From: Sphaerolaimus hirsutus
Lineage: Eukaryota > Nematoda > Chromadorea > Monhysterida > Sphaerolaimidae
NCBI GenBank assembly: GCA_964036195.1
Contig: OZ038457.1
Coordinates: 2,331,180 to 2,395,179, forward strand
Direction: 5' to 3'
DNA: 64,000 bases
Both the position numbers and the translations under genes were made by a program. Numbering within the stretch: the stretch's first letter is position 1; each line of letters begins with the position of its first letter. The notes beneath the pieces were generated by a model. That model was not told the origin of the DNA. It searched no databases and saw nothing but the letters and a program-made list of their open reading frames with translations. Below are positions 32,974-42,869 of the stretch, one piece after another.

Positions 32974-35900
32974 CTAAGCGGGGTAATGGGAATTGGGGAG
33001 CGTGCAAAACAGCGTTCAGGCGTCTGTAATCAATTACCATCCGCTTTGATCCGTCCGGTTTGGATACCACCAGCGTGGGGGCACAATACGGGCTCGTACT
33101 GGGTTCCACGATGTCGTGCTCGATGAGGCATCTCAAATGATTTTCTAAGTATTGCTGATCATCCAGACTCAACCGGTACATTCTGCAAGCAATCGGCTTT
33201 TTGTCCACCAATTGCAACCGGTAGTCCACTAATTCGCTGTAGCCGATGTCATACTTGTGTCGGGCAAATGCTTCTTTGTACTGCAAAATCACCTTTTTCA
33301 GTTCCTCTCTGCGTTCGTCCGTCAATGTTTCTGGCACGGTAAATTCCATCACGTGTCCATCTGGACATGCAACTTGCAGGGGAGGTCCTAATTTGTCTTC
33401 GGCTACTTTGGGGGGAGGTTCAGTCGCTTGAACCTGTCGACACACATCTCTGTCATAGCACTGCTTCACCCATTCAGCGGGAGGGTCTCCAGGTTTCACT
33501 TTCAGCACGCAGTCCACTGGTTCGACCACTGCAATGCGCTGTCCTACCTGTAGCACTACGGGCTGGTTTCGTACATTTGCACATCTCACCTGAAACACAG
33601 GGGCACTAGTTTCATAGGCCGCTGAAGCAGCCATAACGCCACAGCGTTCACCTACCGTATCCAATCCCATGACCGTAAATAACCTCTCATCCATGGGGGC
33701 AGATAATTTTGCGGTCACTAGCGCTTCATGTCTAGCCAGAATTTCTATTTTTTCATTCACAATAGCGTAAATTCTGCGCTGCTGCACTTCCGGGTCTGGG
33801 TTATCAAAGGGAATGATCGCATTAGCCGTAGGGATTCGTAATTCCCTTGCAGGTAGGTCCACTACCATGTGCCGTAAGACATCTGCACCGATTAGAATTT
33901 CACCAGCTAATCCGTTCACTGCCTGAAACACAATCCCGAAGGTGTGGTTTCCCATGGTTACCGGTACTTCCATTTGTCCCAATACCAAAAGTTTCGAGTC
34001 TGCTGCACACCTAAGGGCTCCAATAGGTGAAACTTCATCATGCTTAGTAGCCTTTTCCTTGTGTCGCATCAGCACGTCTCTGTTGCATAATGAACGCATG
34101 GCGCCCGTGTCCAGTAGACATCTTCGATATTCTCTCCCATCAATGGTTATGGTAATGGATGGGCTGTAGTACACATGCACAATCTCTTCACGTCGATTGG
34201 CTACTTGATGGATGTTGTCTCTTTCTTCCGTCGAGAAAGTGATCATGCACACCGATTCTTCTTCCAAATCGCATTTTCTGTTGATACTGTATTGTATAGC
34301 GGGAAAACGACGCGCGCCCGTGAGTGCGGGCATGCCACTTGGCATTCCCACGCACGGGTTAATTACCGTTCTTACCTTTACCTGTTCGCTAGGGCGGTCC
34401 TCAGCCAATTCGACAATGATATTGGACTTTTCTTCTGTCTTTGGTCGCCTTTTGATTTTTTCCTTTGCCCTGTTCACCAAAGTCACGGCCGTTTCCGGCG
34501 CTGCAGCCATGAGCGCGGCTAGTAAATACTGCATGGTGACCAGTGCACATATCAGATAGATCCATACTTGTAGCCAGGTGCGCCAGGTGTCAAAATCCCA
34601 CCATCCCAGCGCTAATACCGATTTTGCCAAGGTTCGATGTCTTTGCATGTGTGATTCCACTCTCGGCTCCGCCCCCTGCGTAATTTGCCGCACGATTGAA
34701 TATGCATGCCATACGTCATTCAGGGTAGTCGTCGGCAATAATTCTGACAAGTTGTACATAGTCGTGGCGGCAAAAATCTGATGATGCACATCCCTGACTT
34801 TTTCCTGCTGCCATTTCTGCGGGAAACTGTGGGTGTTATACATAGGCAAATGTTCCAGGCCGCCGACTTCCGGTAGATATTTGTACCATTGTCCATTTAA
34901 CATTACCACACGATTGTGCGCATTGGTACATGAGCCCGGGATCGCTTGAAAATGCAAAATGTTTGTCAACCTATTCATGTGCAACGTCACATTTTGCCCG
35001 TGTACGCTAACTTGCACAGGTACTGTTTCATAGCATTCTGGAGACTTCTTCTCTTTCATGATCTCGTATGTTTTTACCGCAAAACATTTGTGAACCAGAA
35101 ATCCGTCCGGCGCGGGTTTGGCAATTATTTCGTTATCATTCATGTACCATCGGGCTGTCGTAGTTGCGTGTTCGCTCATAGCCAGGCGCACAAATTCTTG
35201 GAAGTGTTGCACATTCTTGCAGGTGGCTACGGCCTGCGCGCGCATGGTTTGTTCTGCTGTTTCGTATACCGCCTGCATACTGGCTGCTAATTGGCCTGCG
35301 CTCACTATTCCCAGCGTGGGTCGACCTTGCGCTCGTTTTTGTCTGACGCTTCGAATCACTGCCTTCGCAAATGGCGCCACTACAATATCCTGGTCCGATT
35401 TCCATAATTTAATGCCGCATGATTCAACCTCTTCATGTGCTCTGAAGGACAGTGATAGTGTATGATCATCAGCTAGCCAGATGTCCTGTCTAATGCGTCC
35501 ATGCATTTCACGCCATTTTTCATAAGGGCATTCCGCCTTCGGGTTCGGCTTCCATGTTAATTGGCTGCCGTCTTCTAGCGTGCATGCACCCAATTCATAA
35601 TTGCACTTGCTAACTTCACCCAGCGTGCTTTGCATGGTGTTGGCTCCATATCTCATTCGTACTTCCCCTCGAAACAGCCCACAGTGTGGCGTCGTTTCAC
35701 TCACCCATTTGCAACAGTATAATCCATGTCCTGAATAGCTAACATTGGTGGGGTACTGGGTGTCCCATGCGTTGTCCAAATCACTCACAGGGGTCATGGG
35801 CCCATTGTTGCACTTGTGATATTTAATCATGCCTTCGCACTCGGCGGCGCCCACAGATCGGGGGTTAGAATCAAACTTTTCCAGCGTGACGTCGCCCCAG

Positions 35901-38900
35901 AAGTTCTGATACGTCTTTGCCGTTCGGGTAGAGGCCACACACCTGTGTGCGGCCGCACGATATTCTACCATATTTCGCTTGTAGATTGTCAGTGTCAATT
36001 TTCGTGGCCGTTCTAATGACGCCGTAGTGTCAACAATAGCCGTGCAATTGGGTAGAGGGGGGTACGTGTATAAATCGTAGTGATCTGTCAAGTCGCTGCA
36101 GAGCAGTGGAAACGAGGGCATGGTAGTCGCGCCCGCGCCCGGCAAAAAGGCTAATCCCATTATAATTAACCCAACTGCCAACACGAAAAACAGCGACTGT
36201 GCGACCTGAGGCATGTAGGGGGGTTCTGAATATGCGCGCGGCGCGGGGCGCACCCCTTCCTCAGTAGACAGAAAACCCATATACCTGTCTACCTGGTTGC
36301 TGGAGCCAGTACGTGGCGGCAGGGCGGCCGGCGTGGCGTACAGGAACGGGTCCAGGCTGATGTTCATGAGCACATCCAAGGGCACCTCAGTCAGCGTGTC
36401 CGAGTGGTCGTCTGCAGGGCAATTAGGCCACAACGTACAGTCCGTTTCTCTCAAATCATGCATTCCAATCCTGCGTAAAAAGGACAGCCAGGTAGTTCGA
36501 AACAGGTAACCTTTTTCAGTTCGCATGTATGCCCATGGTTTGATCCAGAATTCCCGCTCCTGCGCGAGCACATGCATTCCAGTAGTGCGCTGCTGCTCTT
36601 CGGGTGACTCTGGGACCAGTTCGTCAGGTTCCTCATCCTCTAATTCCAGGCCTTGCATCACAGGGATTAGTTTATTAACGGGACGTATCATCATGCAGCG
36701 ATCATCTTCGCGCACATGCATGGTCATTCCAGTCGTACTGGACACTCGCGTGGGGTTCAGCGACTCTACGTGTGGGTTACTTACTTGTACCGGTTGCATG
36801 TTATATTGTTGCATGCGCCCATCCGGTCCCATAGCCATCCAATTAGCTGGCGGCGTTTGATAAGCCATCATCTGCGGTTGCATGTTCATATCGCCAGCCC
36901 TCTGTACCGTCTGCGCTGGTTGTACAGGCATCGGCTGCGCTGGTTGCCACTGCGGGTATGCGTATTGCATGGGCACCATACCTGGCTGCATCGCTTGGGC
37001 TTGATTATTTCCCTGATAGCCACCACGTTGTCCTCCGCCGCGCCCACGTCCATTTCCTCTGGATGCTCCGCCGCCGCGGCTCCTTTTGAAATACTGTTCC
37101 CTTTGTTCTGGGGTTAGTTTGGGGCACTCATATCTGATATGCTCTTCAGAGCCACATTCCCAACATCCTTTGTCAAATTTTCGTGGGGGCAATTTAGGGG
37201 GGTCCCTATTCAATCCCAAAAGTTTACCTTCCAGCGCGCCCAGCTGCGCTAATTTCTTCGCTATTTCTTGGTGCACAGAGTCGAATTTGGCAACACTCTC
37301 CGTCATTTTCTGTTCCATCGTTTCTAACGTCTTGTCGGCCTGGGACGGCAGTCCAGCCATGGCGGGCATATTTAGCGCCATCAACCTGTCCATTACCTTG
37401 TCTGTAGCGCTGGCAACCACATCCTGTTTGGATTTTTCTCCCTTATTCTGGCTCTGTTCTGCTTCCAGAAAGCTCTCTTGTGCGCGTGCGTTGTCAACCA
37501 TCTCTTTCCAAGTGATAGACGCCGTGACAGGTACATTGCGCCGGATTTCATTTCTCAGTCCTCCATGAAATTTTATCATGCATGTGTCACCTCGTTTTTC
37601 ATGACCCATGCCTGGGTAGGCGCGTTTTATCAACTTCTCCAAACGTACCGCCCATTCCAGTACCGACTCATCTGCGCCCTGTCGCGTCTCAAAAATCTCT
37701 CTCTGTGCATGATGTTTGTCATTCGGATTTTCATAGAACTTTTCCAGCGCCTGCATCATGTCCTTGTAGTTCAGGTCGCGCAATTCTCTGTACCGCGTGT
37801 TGAAAATGGCTCTGGCACTGCCTTTCAAAAACAATTTCACCAGCGGCTTCCGCTCCTGTAACTTTATGCGCAGCGCATCACATACCGTGTCCCAGCTCCT
37901 TCTCCAGTCCCTGAAACCCTCATTTGGTTTGCCGCGAAAATACCCACATTGCTGTGCTAGGGCTGTGATGACTGCCGCATTACTTTGCTCTAATTGCCAA
38001 TTTTGTCCCGGGTCCGTGGGCCACGCCACTTCAGATGTAGCTGACGAGTTCCTGGAGGATGCTGGCGAACGGGATCGAGCGCGCCGCTGCGTAACAGTTC
38101 TCACCTGGTTCGTTCCAGCTGCCGGCAGGGGCGCCGCTGGTGCCGTTGATGACTGTAAGGGCGCTGCCTGACCATTGGTCAGCACTATCGGCTGCTGGCC
38201 ACTGGCCGGTGAATTTCCTCCCAACGTCGCATTCTGATTTTGTACGGCTTGGTTGTGCTGTTGGTACGCAGTCGTCAGGTCAGCTATATCGTCGCTATGT
38301 ACACTGTGGTGGGCTTCGAATTCCTGCAAAAAATGTTCCACCCTAGGTACCTCGGCGACTGGGTCACTTCCCCATAAATTCATAGCAATTTTAATTAGTG
38401 CCACCATACGCAAGTCCCCTGGTTCACCATTCTGTGAGAAAGCACCAACCGGTCTCGCTTGACTCATCATGTTTGCCCATTTCTTCGCCGCTGCACATGC
38501 CTTTTTAGGTGTCCATTGTGCACAGGATGGCGTTGTTTGCACCGGGTCCAGGTCCATTATGGTAGCTTGGTAAATTAAGTCCGTATTAGTGACCTTTGCG
38601 TACCTATCTTCCAGTGCCGGGGCCGCAGTCTGGTTCGCGCCGTTGTTTGTCATTCTGCTCGCGGGGCCGCTAATGATTATCACGGGGGGATTATTTGAAT
38701 TTTCAGTCTTAATTAACTGGCGTCTAGCCTTTGCAGTTGCGCTCTGCGATCTCGACTGGTCGCTCGATAAATTTCGGCTACTGTTACCTGACACGTCTCT
38801 CGGCGTCGAAGTGCTCTTCGGTGGGCTTAACTGCAGCGCCGGGGAAGTGTCTCCACTCTGCGTCGCTGTCTCCAACAGTTCCGCTACGGTATTTTCAATC

Positions 38901-39529
38901 ACGGGAAATTGATCTGCAGTAGCTCCAAGCTCAGCTGCAATCACAGGGTAATCACGTTGAATCGACGGCTGCCCTAGAGGCTCGCTGTCACCAACGTATC
39001 CGTCTGAACCGACTTCAGAACCCGATCGCACTCCAGGCGATATGGATGAGCTGCCCGCGCTCCAACCCAGTGTCCTCCGAAGCTTAGACCACTTACCTGT
39101 CTTACCTGCTTCCTTTCCTGCAGCTTGTCTGCTTGTCCCAGGCGCTTCTTCCGCTTCTGCGCTGGACGTTAGCTGCCGCGCCGCTGCCGGTACAGCTGGC
39201 GTCTTCCACTGACTGAAACTGTCTGGCGCAGGCCCTGCACCTTCAACCGTTGATAACCTGATTACCGGGGTGTCCTCAGCTGTCTGTCCAGACCAGCGTT
39301 GACTTTCACTCTCCTCTAGCGCTTCCGGCGCCTCTGTTTCAGGGTTAACCGAATCGTTCGACTCACTGTCTCCTGCTTGACTCTCAGCTGCAGCAAGTTG
39401 TGCGTCCACTTCTTGCCCAGCTTTCCGTTGTCGCGCGCGCCTTCGTGCTTGTTTCTGCTTCTCCAACGCAGCGTGCCAAACTTGTTCTATGGTGTCCCCT
39501 TGTAAGCTTGCTGGCCCCCTCGATCTCAA
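32933..39529 (-). CDS. gag-env-pro: Element A Gag, Env-like glycoprotein, protease and N-terminal RT in one frame
   Basis: 2,198 codons counted from 39529 (a TTG). The first ATG in frame is at 38653 (residue 293), so the start is uncertain. Residues 1-290 are Ser/Glu-rich. Gag core about 510-740, CCHC knuckle CWECGSEEHIRYEC at 789-802, then an RGG/Gln-Pro-rich stretch. About 1106-1690 looks like a viral envelope: hydrophobic segment 1110-1130, a Cys-rich ectodomain with NVS and NCT sequons, an RQKR furin-like site near 1395, and a C-terminal hydrophobic anchor at about 1655-1680. The aspartic protease LLDTGA follows (Asp1807), then the RT fingers (KPDGSKRMVIDYRRLN, about 2155). Env between nucleocapsid and protease departs from the gag-pol-env order. 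The frame ends inside RT, where the next frame takes over. Confidence 0.85.
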   Translation of the reverse strand: MRSRGPASLQGDTIEQVWHAALEKQKQARRRARQRKAGQEVDAQLAAAESQAGDSESNDSVNPETEAPEALEESESQRWSGQTAEDTPVIRLSTVEGAGPAPDSFSQWKTPAVPAAARQLTSSAEAEEAPGTSRQAAGKEAGKTGKWSKLRRTLGWSAGSSSISPGVRSGSEVGSDGYVGDSEPLGQPSIQRDYPVIAAELGATADQFPVIENTVAELLETATQSGDTSPALQLSPPKSTSTPRDVSGNSSRNLSSDQSRSQSATAKARRQLIKTENSNNPPVIIISGPASRMTNNGANQTAAPALEDRYAKVTNTDLIYQATIMDLDPVQTTPSCAQWTPKKACAAAKKWANMMSQARPVGAFSQNGEPGDLRMVALIKIAMNLWGSDPVAEVPRVEHFLQEFEAHHSVHSDDIADLTTAYQQHNQAVQNQNATLGGNSPASGQQPIVLTNGQAAPLQSSTAPAAPLPAAGTNQVRTVTQRRARSRSPASSRNSSATSEVAWPTDPGQNWQLEQSNAAVITALAQQCGYFRGKPNEGFRDWRRSWDTVCDALRIKLQERKPLVKLFLKGSARAIFNTRYRELRDLNYKDMMQALEKFYENPNDKHHAQREIFETRQGADESVLEWAVRLEKLIKRAYPGMGHEKRGDTCMIKFHGGLRNEIRRNVPVTASITWKEMVDNARAQESFLEAEQSQNKGEKSKQDVVASATDKVMDRLMALNMPAMAGLPSQADKTLETMEQKMTESVAKFDSVHQEIAKKLAQLGALEGKLLGLNRDPPKLPPRKFDKGCWECGSEEHIRYECPKLTPEQREQYFKRSRGGGASRGNGRGRGGGQRGGYQGNNQAQAMQPGMVPMQYAYPQWQPAQPMPVQPAQTVQRAGDMNMQPQMMAYQTPPANWMAMGPDGRMQQYNMQPVQVSNPHVESLNPTRVSSTTGMTMHVREDDRCMMIRPVNKLIPVMQGLELEDEEPDELVPESPEEQQRTTGMHVLAQEREFWIKPWAYMRTEKGYLFRTTWLSFLRRIGMHDLRETDCTLWPNCPADDHSDTLTEVPLDVLMNISLDPFLYATPAALPPRTGSSNQVDRYMGFLSTEEGVRPAPRAYSEPPYMPQVAQSLFFVLAVGLIIMGLAFLPGAGATTMPSFPLLCSDLTDHYDLYTYPPLPNCTAIVDTTASLERPRKLTLTIYKRNMVEYRAAAHRCVASTRTAKTYQNFWGDVTLEKFDSNPRSVGAAECEGMIKYHKCNNGPMTPVSDLDNAWDTQYPTNVSYSGHGLYCCKWVSETTPHCGLFRGEVRMRYGANTMQSTLGEVSKCNYELGACTLEDGSQLTWKPNPKAECPYEKWREMHGRIRQDIWLADDHTLSLSFRAHEEVESCGIKLWKSDQDIVVAPFAKAVIRSVRQKRAQGRPTLGIVSAGQLAASMQAVYETAEQTMRAQAVATCKNVQHFQEFVRLAMSEHATTTARWYMNDNEIIAKPAPDGFLVHKCFAVKTYEIMKEKKSPECYETVPVQVSVHGQNVTLHMNRLTNILHFQAIPGSCTNAHNRVVMLNGQWYKYLPEVGGLEHLPMYNTHSFPQKWQQEKVRDVHHQIFAATTMYNLSELLPTTTLNDVWHAYSIVRQITQGAEPRVESHMQRHRTLAKSVLALGWWDFDTWRTWLQVWIYLICALVTMQYLLAALMAAAPETAVTLVNRAKEKIKRRPKTEEKSNIIVELAEDRPSEQVKVRTVINPCVGMPSGMPALTGARRFPAIQYSINRKCDLEEESVCMITFSTEERDNIHQVANRREEIVHVYYSPSITITIDGREYRRCLLDTGAMRSLCNRDVLMRHKEKATKHDEVSPIGALRCAADSKLLVLGQMEVPVTMGNHTFGIVFQAVNGLAGEILIGADVLRHMVVDLPARELRIPTANAIIPFDNPDPEVQQRRIYAIVNEKIEILARHEALVTAKLSAPMDERLFTVMGLDTVGERCGVMAASAAYETSAPVFQVRCANVRNQPVVLQVGQRIAVVEPVDCVLKVKPGDPPAEWVKQCYDRDVCRQVQATEPPPKVAEDKLGPPLQVACPDGHVMEFTVPETLTDERREELKKVILQYKEAFARHKYDIGYSELVDYRLQLVDKKPIACRMYRLSLDDQQYLENHLRCLIEHDIVEPSTSPYCAPTLVVSKPDGSKRMVIDYRRLNAVLHAPQFPLPRLDETVESLCSCKYF

Positions 39530-39642
39530 TTCCCTTTGGGGTGACTCGTTATCCGTGAAGCCGTTTTTTGTAGAGGCGTTGATCAGGCGCCCCAGACAGA
39601 AAACTTTATGGCTTGCTTAGGAAACCACTCGCTGCTACCAGT
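39530..39642 (-). promoter_or_regulatory. Element A leader
   Basis: About 110 bp from LTR to the counted start. The frame is open from a stop just inside the leader through the gag region with no ATG until 38653. Confidence 0.5.
39621..39640 (-). promoter_or_regulatory. Element A primer binding site, initiator-Met tRNA-like
   Basis: Minus strand reads TGGTAGCAGCGAGTGGTTTC, two bases after the 5' LTR. The first nine and last seven bases match the complement of the 3' end of metazoan initiator Met tRNA (TGGTAGCAG and TGGTTTC); the middle differs. Inference from remembered tRNA sequence. Confidence 0.6.
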
Positions 39643-41324
39643 TGTCAGATATTTTACGTTTTTACTAATTTTACTACTTTCCGTTTTTACCACAAAAATA
39701 CGCCACTCGTCGAGTTTTGCCGCGGCGGAGAATTGCAAATTCCGGTCCCTTTGCGCTTCCACTTGCGTGCTTAATTAAATAAATAATTGGTTTTATGGTA
39801 CGGGGATGTTTACACGCAAATCAGGAACGGCGCCAGTACCCCTTGGGGTCCTGACAGTTCCTGAGGACGGACACGGCAACTTACCACTCCCTTTCGTAAC
39901 TGCTGCCAGCGGTTTTACTTCGATTAATTGTTAAAAAGCCGTAATTAATGCAAAGCCGAAATTAATAAAATTCAAATTAAAATTCAAGCAGTTAGTATGC
40001 TTCAGGGGGACCAAGTTGGGTTCACGGGAAACTTTATTTTAGCGATGTAGTCAGAGTCAATTTCACAATAGCTCAAGTGAGTCGTATAGCCTCTAGTGGG
40101 TGAAAAAATGTAAAATCAGCGCGTTTTATAATCACCAAAAACCTACCATAAGCGAAACGAATACTAAATCAAAGACACAACAATTAACCGTAATAAGCGA
40201 ATTAATAAGGCAAATTCAATGATCACTGGAAAACCGTAAACATAGCGTACGAGGCACAAGTAAATTAATTCAATGCGGGAAAAATAACTAATTAATCGAA
40301 CGGGTGCAAACGTAATTTAAATCAAGCGTAAAGTAACTGTGGTTATCACTGACGTAATTTAAAATGCAATTCATCTCAAAGGTGAGTGTCGTAAACTGGG
40401 TTTTATTCAGAGGTTACGGTACAAATTAGAGCAGGTGGTGTGACACGTGTTATCAACCTGCGCCCCTTTCGGTGAAAAATATTTTTATAGCGCGCCCGAC
40501 CAAGGCCACAGAAAGAACGCTCATTTGCAGGGTTTGTTCAAGGTTATTGCATTGCCGGGTAAGGGTTGGAACTTTGGGACTAAACACACGCCACAAAACA
40601 CTAGCACTTGTGAGTTCACCAATCACCCTAGGTGATGGGAATAATTAATTGGCACTACTGTGCTCTTCACTATAAACTGTGCTCTGCACGTGTCTTGCAG
40701 TCGCATGCCGACAATAATTGCCGTTTGCCACTTTTCCACCCATTACCTAGTCCTAAGTAAAAAGCACTTGGTCGGGGAATTTTCTGAATGTTATCTATCG
40801 GGGCGTCTAAGCATTTAACAGAGTCAACACCTGTTAGCTTAACCAGAAACATTAAAGTCTTTCTAACCCATTCCCAGACACTGCACCCTTTTAATCAAAA
40901 ATGTAAACTTGATGAAAGTCTAATAATTATAACGCTCGAAAGTACATATTGGGAAATGCAAAAGAAAAACGGAAGTATTCACTTAATTAACTCAAAATGC
41001 GGGTAACCTAGTTAACTTAATTAATGAATCACTAAAATAAAAATTAGAAATTAGCGTCACACGGGAAATAATTAAATGATTAACGGAAAAGAACCAATTA
41101 ATAAATTCATGGCCGCAGTAGTGTCCATTCGGGCGTACCGTCCTGGGGCTGCGGCTTCGTTGGCGGATTTGCAGTGCACAGCGAACCGCACGTTCACTGT
41201 GACTTCCCTGTGCACCGCGGGTCGTCATTCGGTCGCACATGGTCGTTCTCGAGTCGTCGGAGTGTCTGCGCAAAATTGTCGTTACGTTTTTACGCATGAT
41301 TAGTTAGCCATATTTCTACCTACA
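39643..41324 (-). repeat. Element A 5' LTR (right copy)
   Basis: 1,682 bp, matches 23764-25445. The TATA-like box is the complement of 40120-40131, and AATAAA is at 40033-40038 on the minus strand. Promoter for the element. Confidence 0.9.
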
Positions 41325-41653
41325 TTATTTCGCCAGAAATATTTTGAACCCCCAGTACTAAAATGTTGGTTGTAACGTACGCAGACGTCGAAAAATGCGA
41401 CAATAAGCACCATGTATAAGGGTCTATACACTTATTTCAATATGTAGATGGTGTAAACCATGTTCTGACGTGACACAGTCATTGTTTTTAACATATATCC
41501 GGATTGCCAGATCACAAACTGCAGTTTTGGCATGTACATTCTCTGTACATGCAATTTGGGGGGTATTTCTAGGGGGTGGGTACTTATTTCAAAGTCGCCA
41601 TTTTGAGGGGGGTATTTCGAGACAGGGGGGGGGTATTTCGAGAAAATACGGTA

Positions 41654-41803
41654 ATATAGTTTTTGCGTCAAATGGGTGTTCGAATTTCTCCCTCATACGG
41701 ATTAGATCAATTTTCGAATTCCTAAAGGAATTTGGATTAATTTTTGAATTTTCGCTACTAAGATTCTGACTTTTCTTATTCCATTGGAATGGGATTCAAG
41801 CTG
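41654..41803. other. No feature seen
   Basis: AT-rich spacer between the split T element and foldback E. Confidence 0.4.
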
Positions 41804-41911
41804 TAAAGCCGGAATTACAGCTCAGCGGCGTTTGACGTGAAATGATTACGTCGTAAAATTGATTACATCAAAATGGACAAAGGTACAGCATTGAAATTTC
41901 AGAATTAGATA

Positions 41912-42332
41912 CCGTATTACCTCGAAATACCCCCAGGGGGTTTATTATTTCGCCAGCAAAATTTGAGGGGGGGATAATTCGAGGGGGGGTTTATTCGAGG
42001 GGGGGGTCTATTATTTCGCCAGAAATTTTCGGAAATTCCCCATACTCGGACGTAAAAAAATCGATCAATTACATAGATGTCTATGTGTTTACAGGTATAT
42101 ACAACTGTATATACACATAAACCCTTCCCTAACGTCACTCAATCTTCAGTTTTAACGTGTGTTCTGCATTGTACAGATACAAACTGCGGTATTTGTCATG
42201 TACGTTCTCTTTACACTCAATGTTAGGGGGGGTATTTCGAGGGGGGGGTTTATTATTTCCTCAGCCGAATTTTAGGGGGGGTATTTCGAGGGGGGGGGTT
42301 AATTCAAGGGGGGATAATTCGAGGTAATACGG
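41912..42332. mobile_element. T element inside the left arm of E, TA duplication proven by empty site
   Basis: CCGTATTACCTCG ... GAGGTAATACGG, TA on both sides. The other arm of E (near 63020-63030, read on the minus strand) shows the same sequence with a single TA and no insert, so boundaries and the 2-bp duplication are directly visible. 421 bp, C/G tracts, no coding. Confidence 0.85.
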
Positions 42333-42397
42333 TAGTTCTAGTATACTCCGGTTACTTTACACCTTGCACGCGTGGTTCCCGCTGGAAGTGTGCTAAC

Positions 42398-42544
42398 TGT
42401 GCGGTTCCGCCTAATTTACCGTAACCTGCATTTTTGTTTCACTTGAATAATTCCTATTTCACTTAGAAATATTTGCCTTTCTTGCCTGCTGTAAACAACG
42501 GGTGATAAAAGTAATGACAGCCATAATATTTAATCTATGTTTTT
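42398..42544 (+). repeat. Element C 5' LTR, first part
   Basis: 147 bp identical to 62166-62312 of the 3' LTR. It ends in five T at the insertion point of B. Confidence 0.9.
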
Positions 42545-42691
42545 TGTTGTGAAACGGACTTTAGATTTATTGACATTTATGTGAATTGTTTTGATTTCCC
42601 AATTGAACATGATAAAAGTGATTATTTAGGTGAAAAGTTAGTTCGCAGGATTCCCTAATAAAGGCACTAAAGAAAATATAGACTCATAACA
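42545..42691 (+). repeat. Element B 5' LTR
   Basis: 147 bp, unusually short for gypsy. AATAAA at 42658. It pairs with 52427-52573. Confidence 0.9.
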
Positions 42692-42869
42692 CCTTGGTGG
42701 ACGAGCTTATCTTCTTTCTTTGCTTTGGTGGAGTGGGACTCAACTGTTGAACTGCATAATTTGGCTACTGCCATTTATGCCAGGAGTCTGCTGATCCTGG
42801 GCGTGGCTGGTCCATACCTATAAGGGTGAAAGCACACGTCCAATTAACTTGAACTTCTTTAGTGTCAAG
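42692..42869 (+). promoter_or_regulatory. Element B leader and candidate primer site
   Basis: TGGTGGACGAGC at 42695, three bases after the LTR, could be the primer binding site because it starts with the TGG complement of a tRNA CCA end. The tRNA is not identified. Confidence 0.4.

Larger units (their letters stand above)
23764..41324 (-). mobile_element. Element A: Ty3/gypsy LTR retrotransposon with Env-like domain and helicase
   Basis: 17,561 bp, transcribed on the minus strand. The 1,682-bp LTRs at both ends start TG and end CA. The flanks show a 4-bp TTAT duplication (23760-23763 and 41325-41328). Order from the 5' end: LTR, primer site, gag/nucleocapsid, Env-like glycoprotein, protease, RT, RNase H, integrase, helicase, LTR. 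All visible landmarks of the two LTRs are identical, so insertion is recent. It is Ty3/gypsy by RT-RH-IN order and the D,D-35-E integrase. An extra helicase gene and the env position are not part of the usual gypsy plan. Confidence 0.9.
23676..41651. mobile_element. T element split by retrotransposon A
   Basis: Left piece 23676-23763 begins CCGTATTTTCTCGAAATACC. Right piece 41329-41651 ends CGAGAAAATACGG. Both outer ends are next to TA. Rejoined at the TTAT duplication, the junction matches the uninterrupted phrase in the copy near 21943-21965 (TTCTGGCGAAATAATAACCC, read on the opposite strand). About 411 bp without the insert. Confidence 0.8.
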
